A stretch of 64,000 bases of DNA, from assembly GCA_937146725.1 (NCBI GenBank), contig CAKZRU010000174.1, forward strand, positions 1-64,000, read 5' to 3'. A program made the position numbers and the translations under genes. Of the stretch, positions 38,201 to 45,498 are shown in pieces (position 1 is the first letter of the stretch; every line of letters starts with the position of its first letter). The notes beneath the pieces are model-generated. The model had not been told where the DNA came from. It saw only the letters and a list, made by a program, of their open reading frames with translations, and ran no database searches. The stretch is from an uncultured Myxococcales bacterium. Its GTDB lineage: Bacteria; Myxococcota_A; Bradymonadia; UBA7976; VGTA01.

Positions 38201-38923
38201 GCCAAAAAAGATCAGCCGACGGACATGTTGAGATAAGCCCGTCTGTGGATCTGCGGCTTTTCTACATAGTAACTCCAACCAATCTGACCAAAGTGCTGGT
38301 CGATTTTGATTCACTTTGGTCACCCGAGGGTGAAGTGGCCCTAAAACGTCAGCAAGCTCTGACCAAAGTAATGGCCAAAATGTTTCATCTTGAGCACATT
38401 CTTCCTTGTTGAGTTCATCCCAAGCTTGTAGCCAGTGTGGTCGGGTGAGAAGCAAGCGTCTAAAGATCTTAGCAAAGCGTTGAGCGGCCAATAAACGCTT
38501 ACTTGCCAAAGCCTTTCCACGACGTCGTGCTCGTCTCTGAGCCAAGGGATCACTTTCATCTACAGTGCTGACCCCAAAGATCTGACTGAGTTCATGCAGA
38601 TGACTTAAATCTTGAGCTAGACCTTTTCCAAGTCTTGTTGTTGCCTCTAACATGGCCCATGTTAAACGGTTTATACTGGGTACCAAGGGTAAAGAAGGCC
38701 ATATTTTTGATTGAAGTTCGCTCACCCAATAGCTTGAAGAAAAACAGGAGATTTGAGCGCAGATTTCACGTTCAGTGGCGATCAAATCTTTGACCCACTT
38801 TACACTTTCTGAATGTGGGCAAATCACCCAATCTTGGGCAAAGGGATCACCATTAGGTTCTGTAAAGTCAAGAAGTCGACTTTTAGCTTGAGTAAGGCTC
38901 GTACAAACCGTTGTATGAATCAT
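35234..38923 (-). CDS. recC: Exodeoxyribonuclease V gamma subunit, RecC
   Basis: RecC holds the complex together and reads Chi in the exiting strand. The protein has the RecC layout: a helicase-like N-terminal half without working motifs (LFQTALTQAK, LVLCPDIERFAPLI), a central MLCFLNLSEGQFPFRAKQDRLDP segment that matches the family's conserved LLGMNDGxFPR, and a C-terminal nuclease-like domain. It is diverged: I could not match the N-terminal 200 residues. Identity rests on position and the central motif. The ATG at 38923 has only a weak SD. It is first in the recC-recB-recD-PKS run and divergent from the lipoprotein gene at 39159. Confidence 0.88.
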   Translation of the reverse strand: MIHTTVCTSLTQAKSRLLDFTEPNGDPFAQDWVICPHSESVKWVKDLIATEREICAQISCFSSSYWVSELQSKIWPSLPLVPSINRLTWAMLEATTRLGKGLAQDLSHLHELSQIFGVSTVDESDPLAQRRARRRGKALASKRLLAAQRFAKIFRRLLLTRPHWLQAWDELNKEECAQDETFWPLLWSELADVLGPLHPRVTKVNQNRPALWSDWLELLCRKAADPQTGLSQHVRRLIFFGHHRYDAQSLALARACAQTTQVYFITIDPLTYGRFEQSTQEESERAVPLMSSYGSGFTAYRSLSDEHLNGSNLRPIPPFPITPPPVQQKETLATLLQNEQNEQPATLLSLFQTALTQAKPRPEAPLPCLPELKHPQEDFSLRFHTSYSDQRQVEDLYQTIRAALRRDPQLRPRDILVLCPDIERFAPLILAVFNGDLSAVSPIEASKTKPMINQQSLNVLEASHTETSKRLGAELARPNGQNPYAVLLKQVLKLSKSRLYRHDVFQCLKHPLVSAKFKLSLSDIIKLEQWIRLSGIRWGLDADHRVACGLNEEAQHSWEFGLDRLLMGYLVGEEHYRGYSELYDGVAAIPLNGEDSEKLLSKFCDFFFTLKNMLPKLASAHTPAVWCELLIDVLRKLCVAHTLEDKALRQDVESDLRRALKRQAPSQQNMTNKAMGLLIEHGIGQQKMVVGAGRDHVRFYSLDQAYAVPAKMLCFLNLSEGQFPFRAKQDRLDPTLAYPLPNDIDPIQEQFANLLASILAAQEQIHFFYTGQKANGETRLPAPILQAIQEELSARFTYGGKAADLLVEALTIQHPLHSFSPRNFIASEAGEAGEMTLSHEPIWLKGAKAWQEAMRNPRLVPPFSARTLAIASRGVSRPKLDTLKQLLKNPSEFFLKRGVGMSLLKDEELTKERELLELDSLQSWFLKDRTFKLLQAMDPSIELKSDQADPVNPDLDLSISSPLTEENFQHIVNIVRAEGLLPIGKMGEVSFEQALDEVKSLYERFSQAKSGESRQALSLNLKLPSGRPLHIEGDMYYGNQLVFATPSRHMGGKEEQYPKGERLIEPWLYHVALSAADPKFEGTTLVAKDGQFDKFPKLAQAEAAQLLETWIDLMEEGSLKPLRFEPELSWKWLKYASEHELEPESIEAFAELTKQWNKADNLYVLQTYDGEAPWRDKQAQIDISEPNIDPSLDLKTEPKSNSMGIHPDFIQQSEIVFGPLSTSLMGEES

Positions 38924-39024
38924 GAATTATCTCAATATTGATGTCATGGTTTAGCCCACACTATCACACATATAACTTTCGTCAATATTTGTCGGATATT
39001 TGCGTCATTTTTAATCTTTTGGTC

Positions 39025-39052
39025 TCAATCATTGATTGAAAACTCTTAAGAG
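39025..39052. promoter_or_regulatory. Two adjacent palindromes in the recC/lipoprotein divergent promoter region
   Basis: TCAATCA-T-TGATTGA at 39025-39039 is a perfect 15-base inverted repeat around one central base. CTCTTAAGAG at 39043-39052 is a perfect 10-base palindrome. They sit side by side between the recC start and the promoter at 39074, where a shared regulator could act on both genes. Their role as operators is inference. Confidence 0.4.
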
Positions 39053-39073
39053 AATATTAAGTAAAGTTGACAA

Positions 39074-39102
39074 ATGACATAATACTTACTTTTCTTTATA
39101 GT
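39074..39102 (+). promoter_or_regulatory. Sigma-70 type promoter for the lipoprotein-TPR pair
   Basis: ATGACA (39074-39079, five of six to the -35 consensus) and TATAGT (39097-39102, five of six to the -10 consensus) separated by 17 bases. Transcription would start near 39109, giving a leader of about 50 bases to the SD (AAGGAG) of the lipoprotein gene. A better -35, TTGACA at 39067-39072, has no -10 at a workable distance. Confidence 0.5.
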
Positions 39103-39158
39103 GATTTAAACATAGTTTATTTGGGCCTTACTCAATATAAGATCTTAAGGAGTCGCTG

Positions 39159-39419
39159 ATGCGAGATTCAAACTCAGCAAAGCATAATCAACCTGAGCTG
39201 ATATACAGCAAATCTCGTTCTGTCATAAATGTTGCTTTGTGCGCCTTGATCAGTCTTTCGGTACTGAGTGCTTGCACATCAAAACCACCACCACCTCCAC
39301 CACCGCCTCCACCACCACCGCGTAATCCTTTACCTCCGGTGCCCAAAGCGGATGAAATTAAGACAATCGATCCTAAGCAAGATCCTAGTATTTTACCCAA
39401 GCCCACAAGCGAATCATGA
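39159..39419 (+). CDS. Small proline-rich lipoprotein
   Basis: An 86-residue protein with a lipoprotein signal (NVALCALISLSVLSAC) and then twelve consecutive prolines followed by a Pro/Lys/Asp-rich tail of about 35 residues. The mature part is extended and probably unfolded, as in short periplasmic linkers that reach peptidoglycan or a partner. The ATG has AAGGAG six bases before it. The last codons overlap the next gene by four bases (ATGA), so it is translationally coupled to the large TPR protein. Confidence 0.75.
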   Translation: MRDSNSAKHNQPELIYSKSRSVINVALCALISLSVLSACTSKPPPPPPPPPPPPRNPLPPVPKADEIKTIDPKQDPSILPKPTSES

Positions 39420-42400
39420 ATCATACACCACCACCTACAATTCGGGTTATTGACCAAGGCATGAATGTACGCTTTCCCCCACAAAAGCATTGGGGTTTTG
39501 TCAGTGCCGAACGCTTTGAACTCAGACTTGATACCGAACTATCTATGTCAGAGCTTCGCCATGCCCATGCCCGTCTCACCGATGTAAGTTTAAGCATTTC
39601 AATGAAGGATTTGGAATGGCTGGTCCAATCTCGGCTTGAGCGTTCTGACTTCAAGGAGATCCACTTTTTGGGGGCAGAGGCCAAAACATCAGGGCAGCCA
39701 AGTCCTTTAATGTGCTGGGGTATATATCAGCCTCAAGGTCAACGCGCTCAGACTTTTTACTTGGAAGGTGGTTTTCATGCCTTGGCTCACAGCTTACGTT
39801 TTGAGTTTTACCAAGGCTTACTCTTTGGTTTGGGAGAGTTAAATGCACAAACTTTGGCGGCCCGCTTGCTTAAAGAAGCTGGCTTACCCGCACAGCGAAC
39901 TCACCCGACTGTGCTTAATATTGACCCTTTGACTGAACTTAGTCTTGCTTATTGCTTAGATTGGGGATGGAAGCTTCCCCAGCGCAAGCTTGATAGTGAA
40001 ATTGATATTAGTGCCAAAGAAATCTCGTTTATTTCAGGGAGAACTCGTGATGCTTACTTGCAAAGCTCTTTTGATCCCACAGCAAATAAGATTACACCCC
40101 AGCAAAGAGTACATTTAGATTATTTACGCAAGTTCCATGAAGGCGAAGGCTTGATTCATGCCGAAGAGTTTGAATCAGCTAAGATCTTTTTCAAAAGTCA
40201 TATTGATGACCCCAGAGCAGCCGCACGTTTCATAGATCTTTCTCGCTGGTTAGGTGAGGCAAATGAGCATCTCAATGAGTGGCTCAAAGAGGATAGGTTG
40301 AGTCCGGCAGAAAAATGTAGAATTGAAGCCTTACTCGCTGAAAACAACCATCATTATGAGCTTGCTTCACAGAAGTGGAGTCAATACTTTGAGCTCGAAC
40401 TTGAAGGCTTTAGAAAGGCAAGTGTCTCAAAGCCCAGCGCACGCTCCCCCTTGTCATTAAACTTACTAGATGGCCTTAAAGAGTTTACATTGGGCTTACT
40501 TTTGACCGAAGTAAATAGCCACCAAAGCTTGCATCATCTTGAAATTGCTCGAACTAAATTAGGATTTTCTTGCCAATTACTCAATACGATTGCCCACAGT
40601 GCAAGCTTAGCGGATGATCTTATTTTAGCGCAAGCTCGACTCACAGAAGCGGCTCAATACCTTGCCTCAAATAAGCAAGCCAATGCAGCAGCCCTTACTT
40701 GGGTAAAGGTTGGTGAGTTATGGATGCATCACAGCGAGTCCTTTGATCATGCTGAACGTGCCTTTAGGCGAGCCTTAGAGATTGACCCTACAGCATTGGA
40801 TCCCTATTTTAAATTGGCTCAGCTCAATGAAGCGCGAGGCGACTTTATTGCGGCCAAAGCCCTATTAGAAAGAGTTTTAGAACTCTCCCCATATTCCAAG
40901 CTAGCGCGTGATACTCTCAATCGTATTGCGCTTGAGTTAGAGCAACCCTTACAAGCTCAAGTGACCAAGCATACCGCTAAAAAAGTAGCGGAAGTTACAC
41001 GTATCCCACAAGAGACAGATGATCGCCTATCTCCAATTCAATCCGCAGCTCCACTACCATTAGATCATCAAGCGCTAGATGAGCAGAAGCAAGCGAACCC
41101 GCAACAACCAATGAATACTCAGTCTAATCCTGCTTCTGCAAGAGAGGACTTACCAACCCCGCCTCCTAAACCATTAAGCGCAGGTCCTTTTACCCAACAG
41201 GACCCTTGGTCTTTAGCACCCCAAGAAAAATTGGAGTCTTGGCTCAAGCAAAGTACTGAGCAAAACTTCTCGGAACCAACAGCTGAGTTTCAATCATTAA
41301 GCCCTGTAAGCAATCATATTCGTGAAGGATTAGAGAGCTCTGAGAAAATCACCAGTACACCACAAGCGTTTAAATCAAATGAACGGACGACTGAAAAACC
41401 AAAGCGACAAGAGCAGCCAACGCTTGAACCTGTGCCCATCACAAAGCAGGTAGATGATTCTTGGAAACGTGAGCAGATTACAAAGCAAAATCGTTCAGAA
41501 AAGATAACCCAACCGCCAAAGGCTCAGTTAGACTCGCATGGAACTCATCGAAAACTTCCCACTCCACCACGGGCAAACCAAGCGCCTATTGCTTGGCATA
41601 CCGGAGACTTTGATGCGATTAATACCGCCCTTTCTCTTGCACACCCAGCCCAGGATTCTGAGCAAGAGCTTCCTGTTATTGAAGCGCCCGTTTATACAGA
41701 GAAAAAGATAGAAGCTGACAAAGATATAAGTGCACAGCAAAAAGCAGAGAAAGAAACAAAGTCTCCAGCGCCTTTTGAACAAGTCAAAGAAGTCCCAACC
41801 GATCTCAGTGAGCCATTTAGTCCAGAACTTCGCAAAAAACAAGAAGCGATGGAGGCCGCTCTTGATGGACTTTTAAGTCATGATGAAGCCGAAAAAGAGA
41901 TTTCTCGTTTGGCCGATATGATTCCGAAAGTCCGCGAGCCACAAAAGCAAGCCGAAGTTTCTTTGGAGATCGCTGTCATTTATCGCGACCAATTACTCGA
42001 TTTAGCGAATGCAAAAATGTGGCTTTGGGATGGATTACACTATTCTTCCAATGAGGATATACAGCATGAGCTCAAAGAATCTTTGGCTGAACTATACATG
42101 ATTACTGAAGACTGGAATGGCTTACTTGATTACTATCATTTTATTGCTGAACAGGCTGGTGGGGATCCGGCTGAGGCATATTTACAAAGAGCCTCTCTTC
42201 TCAAAACTCTTGAACGCCATGATGAGGCCTTGGTAGATTGTGAACATTCTCTCAATCTTCTAGCTCAAGAAAATCGAAAAAAGCAATCAGCTCGTAGACA
42301 GGATCGCTATGAAGAGGTCATTCGTCTCAAGGCTGATTTACTCAGCTCGCAGGGAGATGATGAAGATGCGGTCACTGAGTTATTGCGTGACCATGAACTT

Positions 42401-43072
42401 CTTGATCTCACTCGAGTAGCACTGCGAAAGGCATATGCAGCCAGACTAGTAAGAGATCATAATCCCCAGCAGGCAAATACGCTTTTCCAAGAAGCCTATC
42501 AAGTCAACCAAAGCGAAAGCCTTCTCGAAGAATGGAGAGGTTTTACTCAGCAATGGGGTGACCCGTATGCTAAAGCAAGCGTGATTAGGGCAATGATCGA
42601 AGGCGAAGAAGACACTCACTTAAGCGGTGAAAATCATGCCCGAATCAGCGCTCGTCGCTTGGTACAGCTTGCGGATGAAATCGCCATTGATGAACCATTA
42701 TTGGCACTTGACCTTTATCAAGAATCACTCGATCTACAAAGTGATCTTGATGTGGTTGAAAAGCTAATGGTGATTGCAGAAAAGGAAGACCAATACCAAA
42801 GCTTATTGAATGGCTTAGATCAGATGATTCCGCAATGTTTCGAAGGTGAATATCGGGGAATCCTTAAGCTTAAAAGAGCTTTTGTGTATTACATCATCCA
42901 TGATGAAAGAGCCGCTGAGGAAGCCCAAGAAGCCTTAGTTGACTTTGAGGGTAAGATTGAGTCTGTGGAGGAGTTTGAAGCTTTACTTGCTTGGGCTGAA
43001 ACCCGTTGTATGACCCAAGATTATCACCAAGTTCTGACTTGGCTAGACTCTGTGGGTATATTTGATCACTAG
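39416..43072 (+). CDS. Large TPR repeat protein of unknown function
   Basis: A 1218-residue protein without a signal peptide. Residues 1-200 form a domain I do not recognise. Residues about 250-510 are helical with clear TPRs near the end (for example AERAFRRALEIDPTALDPYFKLAQL and GDFIAAKALLERVLELSP). A long Gln/Pro/Lys/Glu-rich disordered stretch (about 520-800) follows, and the C-terminal 400 residues are again TPR-like helical repeats. It is a likely cytosolic scaffold. Translation is coupled to the short lipoprotein by the ATGA overlap, which ties a cytosolic scaffold to an envelope lipoprotein. No enzymatic motif is visible. Confidence 0.75.
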   Translation: MNHTPPPTIRVIDQGMNVRFPPQKHWGFVSAERFELRLDTELSMSELRHAHARLTDVSLSISMKDLEWLVQSRLERSDFKEIHFLGAEAKTSGQPSPLMCWGIYQPQGQRAQTFYLEGGFHALAHSLRFEFYQGLLFGLGELNAQTLAARLLKEAGLPAQRTHPTVLNIDPLTELSLAYCLDWGWKLPQRKLDSEIDISAKEISFISGRTRDAYLQSSFDPTANKITPQQRVHLDYLRKFHEGEGLIHAEEFESAKIFFKSHIDDPRAAARFIDLSRWLGEANEHLNEWLKEDRLSPAEKCRIEALLAENNHHYELASQKWSQYFELELEGFRKASVSKPSARSPLSLNLLDGLKEFTLGLLLTEVNSHQSLHHLEIARTKLGFSCQLLNTIAHSASLADDLILAQARLTEAAQYLASNKQANAAALTWVKVGELWMHHSESFDHAERAFRRALEIDPTALDPYFKLAQLNEARGDFIAAKALLERVLELSPYSKLARDTLNRIALELEQPLQAQVTKHTAKKVAEVTRIPQETDDRLSPIQSAAPLPLDHQALDEQKQANPQQPMNTQSNPASAREDLPTPPPKPLSAGPFTQQDPWSLAPQEKLESWLKQSTEQNFSEPTAEFQSLSPVSNHIREGLESSEKITSTPQAFKSNERTTEKPKRQEQPTLEPVPITKQVDDSWKREQITKQNRSEKITQPPKAQLDSHGTHRKLPTPPRANQAPIAWHTGDFDAINTALSLAHPAQDSEQELPVIEAPVYTEKKIEADKDISAQQKAEKETKSPAPFEQVKEVPTDLSEPFSPELRKKQEAMEAALDGLLSHDEAEKEISRLADMIPKVREPQKQAEVSLEIAVIYRDQLLDLANAKMWLWDGLHYSSNEDIQHELKESLAELYMITEDWNGLLDYYHFIAEQAGGDPAEAYLQRASLLKTLERHDEALVDCEHSLNLLAQENRKKQSARRQDRYEEVIRLKADLLSSQGDDEDAVTELLRDHELLDLTRVALRKAYAARLVRDHNPQQANTLFQEAYQVNQSESLLEEWRGFTQQWGDPYAKASVIRAMIEGEEDTHLSGENHARISARRLVQLADEIAIDEPLLALDLYQESLDLQSDLDVVEKLMVIAEKEDQYQSLLNGLDQMIPQCFEGEYRGILKLKRAFVYYIIHDERAAEEAQEALVDFEGKIESVEEFEALLAWAETRCMTQDYHQVLTWLDSVGIFDH

Positions 43073-43087
43073 CCATATTTGATCACT
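43058..43087 (+). repeat. 17-bp period duplication across the TPR-gene stop codon
   Basis: ATATTTGATCACT occurs at 43058-43070 and again at 43075-43087. The first copy includes the codons just before the stop and the second lies in the gap. It looks like a slipped duplication; similar short ones occur elsewhere in the window. Confidence 0.6.
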
Positions 43088-43113
43088 CGCTAAACTTAAA
43101 AGAGTGCTTGAAC

Positions 43114-43620
43114 TCACAAATTCAAAGCAATGATGGCTCTCAAGGACCAAGCTACAGTTCTAATCCAATTAGTTTTGACTAGACGATGATGTATTTTAGG
43201 ATCAAAGCCATTCACCAAGCGATTATGACAAGGCACCTGTAGCAAAGCTGTACTCAACCAAATCACAAGCAATAAGAATAGGCCCATCCACAAGGCACTC
43301 TGGTTTAAACTCATTGCAGCTTGACTCATTGTAGCTTGACTCATTGTAGCTTGACTCATTGCTTCTTGATTTAGACTTAAAAGCAATAAGGCTCCTGCCG
43401 TTAAAGCCTCTAAGATCATTGCCGGTCCAACTGCCCAAGTGGTCCAAAAAACATGCTTCTGATGATAGTCCAAATAATGCTTGGGACCTACCAGCGCAAA
43501 AAGAGGATAGTGTACAAGTTGCACGAAATAAATCAGACCCAACATGTATAAGGTTGATGCTGTATGTAACAGACGTAAATCAAGTACAGCACCTTGATTT
43601 AAAATCCACTGACTAATCAT
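43114..43620 (-). CDS. Small integral membrane protein
   Basis: About 168 residues with three to four membrane segments (LYMLGLIYFVQLVHYPLFAL, WAVGPAMILEALTAGALLLL, MGLFLLLVIWLSTALLQV and a last one). Histidines lie at or near the membrane edges (LVHYP, VPCHNRLV, IHHRLV). The ATG at 43620 is preferred over the TTG at 43674 because GGGAGGAAG lies upstream, at a slightly long 13 bases. A 15-base tandem repeat adds an AMSQAT segment to the loop between the second and third helix. The family is unknown to me; small hydrophobic membrane proteins with similar HxxH edges exist but the match is loose. It converges with the TPR gene. Confidence 0.6.
   Translation of the reverse strand: MISQWILNQGAVLDLRLLHTASTLYMLGLIYFVQLVHYPLFALVGPKHYLDYHQKHVFWTTWAVGPAMILEALTAGALLLLSLNQEAMSQATMSQATMSQAAMSLNQSALWMGLFLLLVIWLSTALLQVPCHNRLVNGFDPKIHHRLVKTNWIRTVAWSLRAIIALNL
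43312..43371 (-). repeat. 15-bp tandem repeat encoding (A/T)MSQA units
   Basis: CATTGCAGCTTGACT, then two CATTGTAGCTTGACT, then a diverged CATTGCTTCTTGATT. Read on the gene strand this gives EAMSQATMSQATMSQAAMSL, a short flexible loop in the membrane protein. Copy number should vary without frame change. Confidence 0.8.
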
Positions 43621-44016
43621 TTCCAAAAGGCTTCCTCCCTTTTCACTTACTGATTCAAGAATTACACTGATCAAGATTTCATGTCAAAAACAGATTCTCA
43701 TAAGTTAAATCATGAAAACCTATACCAAACTAAATAAACTAAAAACTCTTTAGATATGATTCAATAGTTCAATTTTAGATTCAATTCACATCAAAATATT
43801 AAAAATTATTAAACATTCGATAAGAGAACCTTATTGAATGTTAGAATAGTGATAAAAATAGATGCAAGCTACTCATAGCTAAGCTGATTAAAGAGCGCAC
43901 ACTTCATTCCAAGTTTTCATTCGGCTTATACCCACCTTAAATGATAAGCTGAATGTAACTTTATCTCATGATCAACTACTCACTGTTGTATTGGTCAATC
44001 TGACAGATTATGTTCT
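43621..44016. other. A+T-rich divergent region before the 44017 gene
   Basis: Nearly 400 bases, very A+T-rich, between two divergent membrane-protein genes. TTCAAT occurs at 43759-43764, 43767-43772 and 43779-43784, and ATTGAA recurs near 43833. I see no convincing promoter pair, RNA gene or further reading frame. Confidence 0.4.
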
Positions 44017-44469
44017 GTGTTCATCAAAGATAAATCAACACTACTAGCGACCATATTAGCGATCATGTCACCCTATCAACAGCTCTGGTTTACCGCTTTT
44101 ATTAAAACTCAAATCATTGAGGTGAGCATAGGTTTACTTGCTTATGTCACGCTTAGTCTTTTATCTAAACAGTTCAAGAAAAATTACTTTTTTCTGACCT
44201 GTACATATATGGGATTTGTTTTTTTTACTGCAACAACGCTTACACATCCATTGCTATGGTTTGTTCTTCCCATGTATATCCAACATTGGGGATTAAGTTA
44301 TACACATTATGTGCTTCTTGGAGAATTGTTAGTTTGGTTCAGTGAAGCGCTTTGGTATTATATAGTTATAGATAAACTTCAAAGACGCTTTATACTTGCA
44401 CTCCTCTTATCCTTGCTTCTCAATAGTGCAAGCTATTTCCTCGATCCATATTTAGATACAATATTATAG
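44017..44469 (+). CDS. Small integral membrane protein
   Basis: 150 residues with four or five membrane segments (for example VSIGLLAYVTLSLL, YMGFVFFTATTLTHPLLWFVLPM, YVLLGELLVWFSEALWYYIV, ILALLLSLLLNSASYFL). I do not recognise the family; the sequence is rich in Leu and aromatic residues. The start is a GTG at 44017; an in-frame ATG at 44065 would give a shorter version that still has its helices. It ends 28 bases before the FHA protein gene, so the two may share a transcript. Confidence 0.55.
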   Translation: MFIKDKSTLLATILAIMSPYQQLWFTAFIKTQIIEVSIGLLAYVTLSLLSKQFKKNYFFLTCTYMGFVFFTATTLTHPLLWFVLPMYIQHWGLSYTHYVLLGELLVWFSEALWYYIVIDKLQRRFILALLLSLLLNSASYFLDPYLDTIL

Positions 44470-44497
44470 AGTTCATATTTACAGGAGAATACTTACT

Positions 44498-45490
44498 ATG
44501 GCTTTTGTTGTTTTTATGCTGAACAAAGAATCTCAAGTTCAAACCTTTATGTTTGATAAGCATATTGTGAACATTGGCCGTAGCCCGGATTGTGAGATTA
44601 GTCTGATTGAACCTTCGGTTTCTAAGCTTCATGGACGCATTAGTTTGATACAACAAAATCTTTGGATCGAAGATTTAGGCTCGGCTAATGGTATTTTAGT
44701 CAATCAAACTAAGATTGAAACAAAGCAGGCTGTGACTTTTGAAGACCATATAGAAATACGTGGCTTTCACTTATTTATGCGTCCCTTGAGTGCTGAAGAG
44801 CAGGTGCAATTGATTGTTAATGCAAGCTATTGCCCACCTCTGCCTAGTCATTTAGCTGAGTACCCAAGAGTACAGATAGAAGCATCAAGTTCACCGGCCA
44901 TCATGGATCCTAAATCATTGGACTCGATTTTTGAGGCTTTAACACCTTTGCCCGATGAAATTATTAATCAGCCTCATCAGCTCGAGTCAATTCATGAAGC
45001 ACTTACTCCTGAACCTGATCCTAATCAGCCTAAATCTCTAAACTCTATTTTTAATGCGGTAAGCCCATTAACCGATCAGATGTTTTATCGTGACTCCGAT
45101 GAAGCGAGTTCTGAGCCTAATTCCGACTCTAATGATATCCCCTCCACTGACTCAGAAGCATCCAATGACCAAGATGCATTTGAGCCGATTACAGCCGGTC
45201 AAGCTCTTGATCACTCACAATCAACGAATCAACCTTCATCGCTTAACTCCGTATTTAATGCAGTTAATCCTATTCCTGAAGAACTATTAAAAAAACAAGC
45301 TGAAGCAGAGTCGGCCCCTAAATCTCTCAATTCAGTATTTAACGCAGTTAACCCGATTCCGGCTGAAATACTGGCCAAGGATGCACCCAAAGATGCACCA
45401 GCCGAGCCAAAATCATTGAACTCAGTATTTAATGCGGTCAACCCCATTCCTGAGCATATTCTAAAAGCTAAGATTGTTGATGAAGACTAG
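44498..45490 (+). CDS. FHA-domain protein with six SLNSVFNAVNPIP-like repeats
   Basis: Residues about 22-90 are a phosphothreonine-binding FHA domain (IGRSPDCEI, SVSKLHGRI, DLGSANGILV). The rest is acidic and probably disordered, and carries six copies of a 15- to 19-residue motif: PKSLDSIFEALTPLPDEII (138-156), a short diverged copy at 160-174, PKSLNSIFNAVSPLTDQMF (178-196), then PxSLNSVFNAVNPIP versions at 246-264, 274-292 and 304-322. The last three are nearly identical. An amphipathic helix followed by a Pro turn suggests a repeated docking motif. SD AGGAG lies nine bases before the ATG. It would bind phosphorylated partners, for example of the Ser/Thr kinase. Confidence 0.85.
   Translation: MAFVVFMLNKESQVQTFMFDKHIVNIGRSPDCEISLIEPSVSKLHGRISLIQQNLWIEDLGSANGILVNQTKIETKQAVTFEDHIEIRGFHLFMRPLSAEEQVQLIVNASYCPPLPSHLAEYPRVQIEASSSPAIMDPKSLDSIFEALTPLPDEIINQPHQLESIHEALTPEPDPNQPKSLNSIFNAVSPLTDQMFYRDSDEASSEPNSDSNDIPSTDSEASNDQDAFEPITAGQALDHSQSTNQPSSLNSVFNAVNPIPEELLKKQAEAESAPKSLNSVFNAVNPIPAEILAKDAPKDAPAEPKSLNSVFNAVNPIPEHILKAKIVDED
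44909..45464 (+). repeat. Protein-level repeat region, SLNSVFNAVNPIP motif
   Basis: The six copies described for the FHA protein. Later copies agree better with each other than with the first ones, and the DNA differs at third positions, so the repeat is kept at protein level rather than by recent duplication. Confidence 0.75.
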
Positions 45491-45498
45491 ATTATGGC

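Noticed and set aside
29027-38923. Defence island interpretation of recCBD
   Set aside because: No restriction, CRISPR, Abi or phage-related genes are adjacent; RecBCD is normal housekeeping repair.
39188-39490. Gly-rich frame on the minus strand opposite the proline-rich lipoprotein
   Set aside because: Poly-Pro codons read as poly-Gly on the reverse strand; no SD and no conserved sequence.
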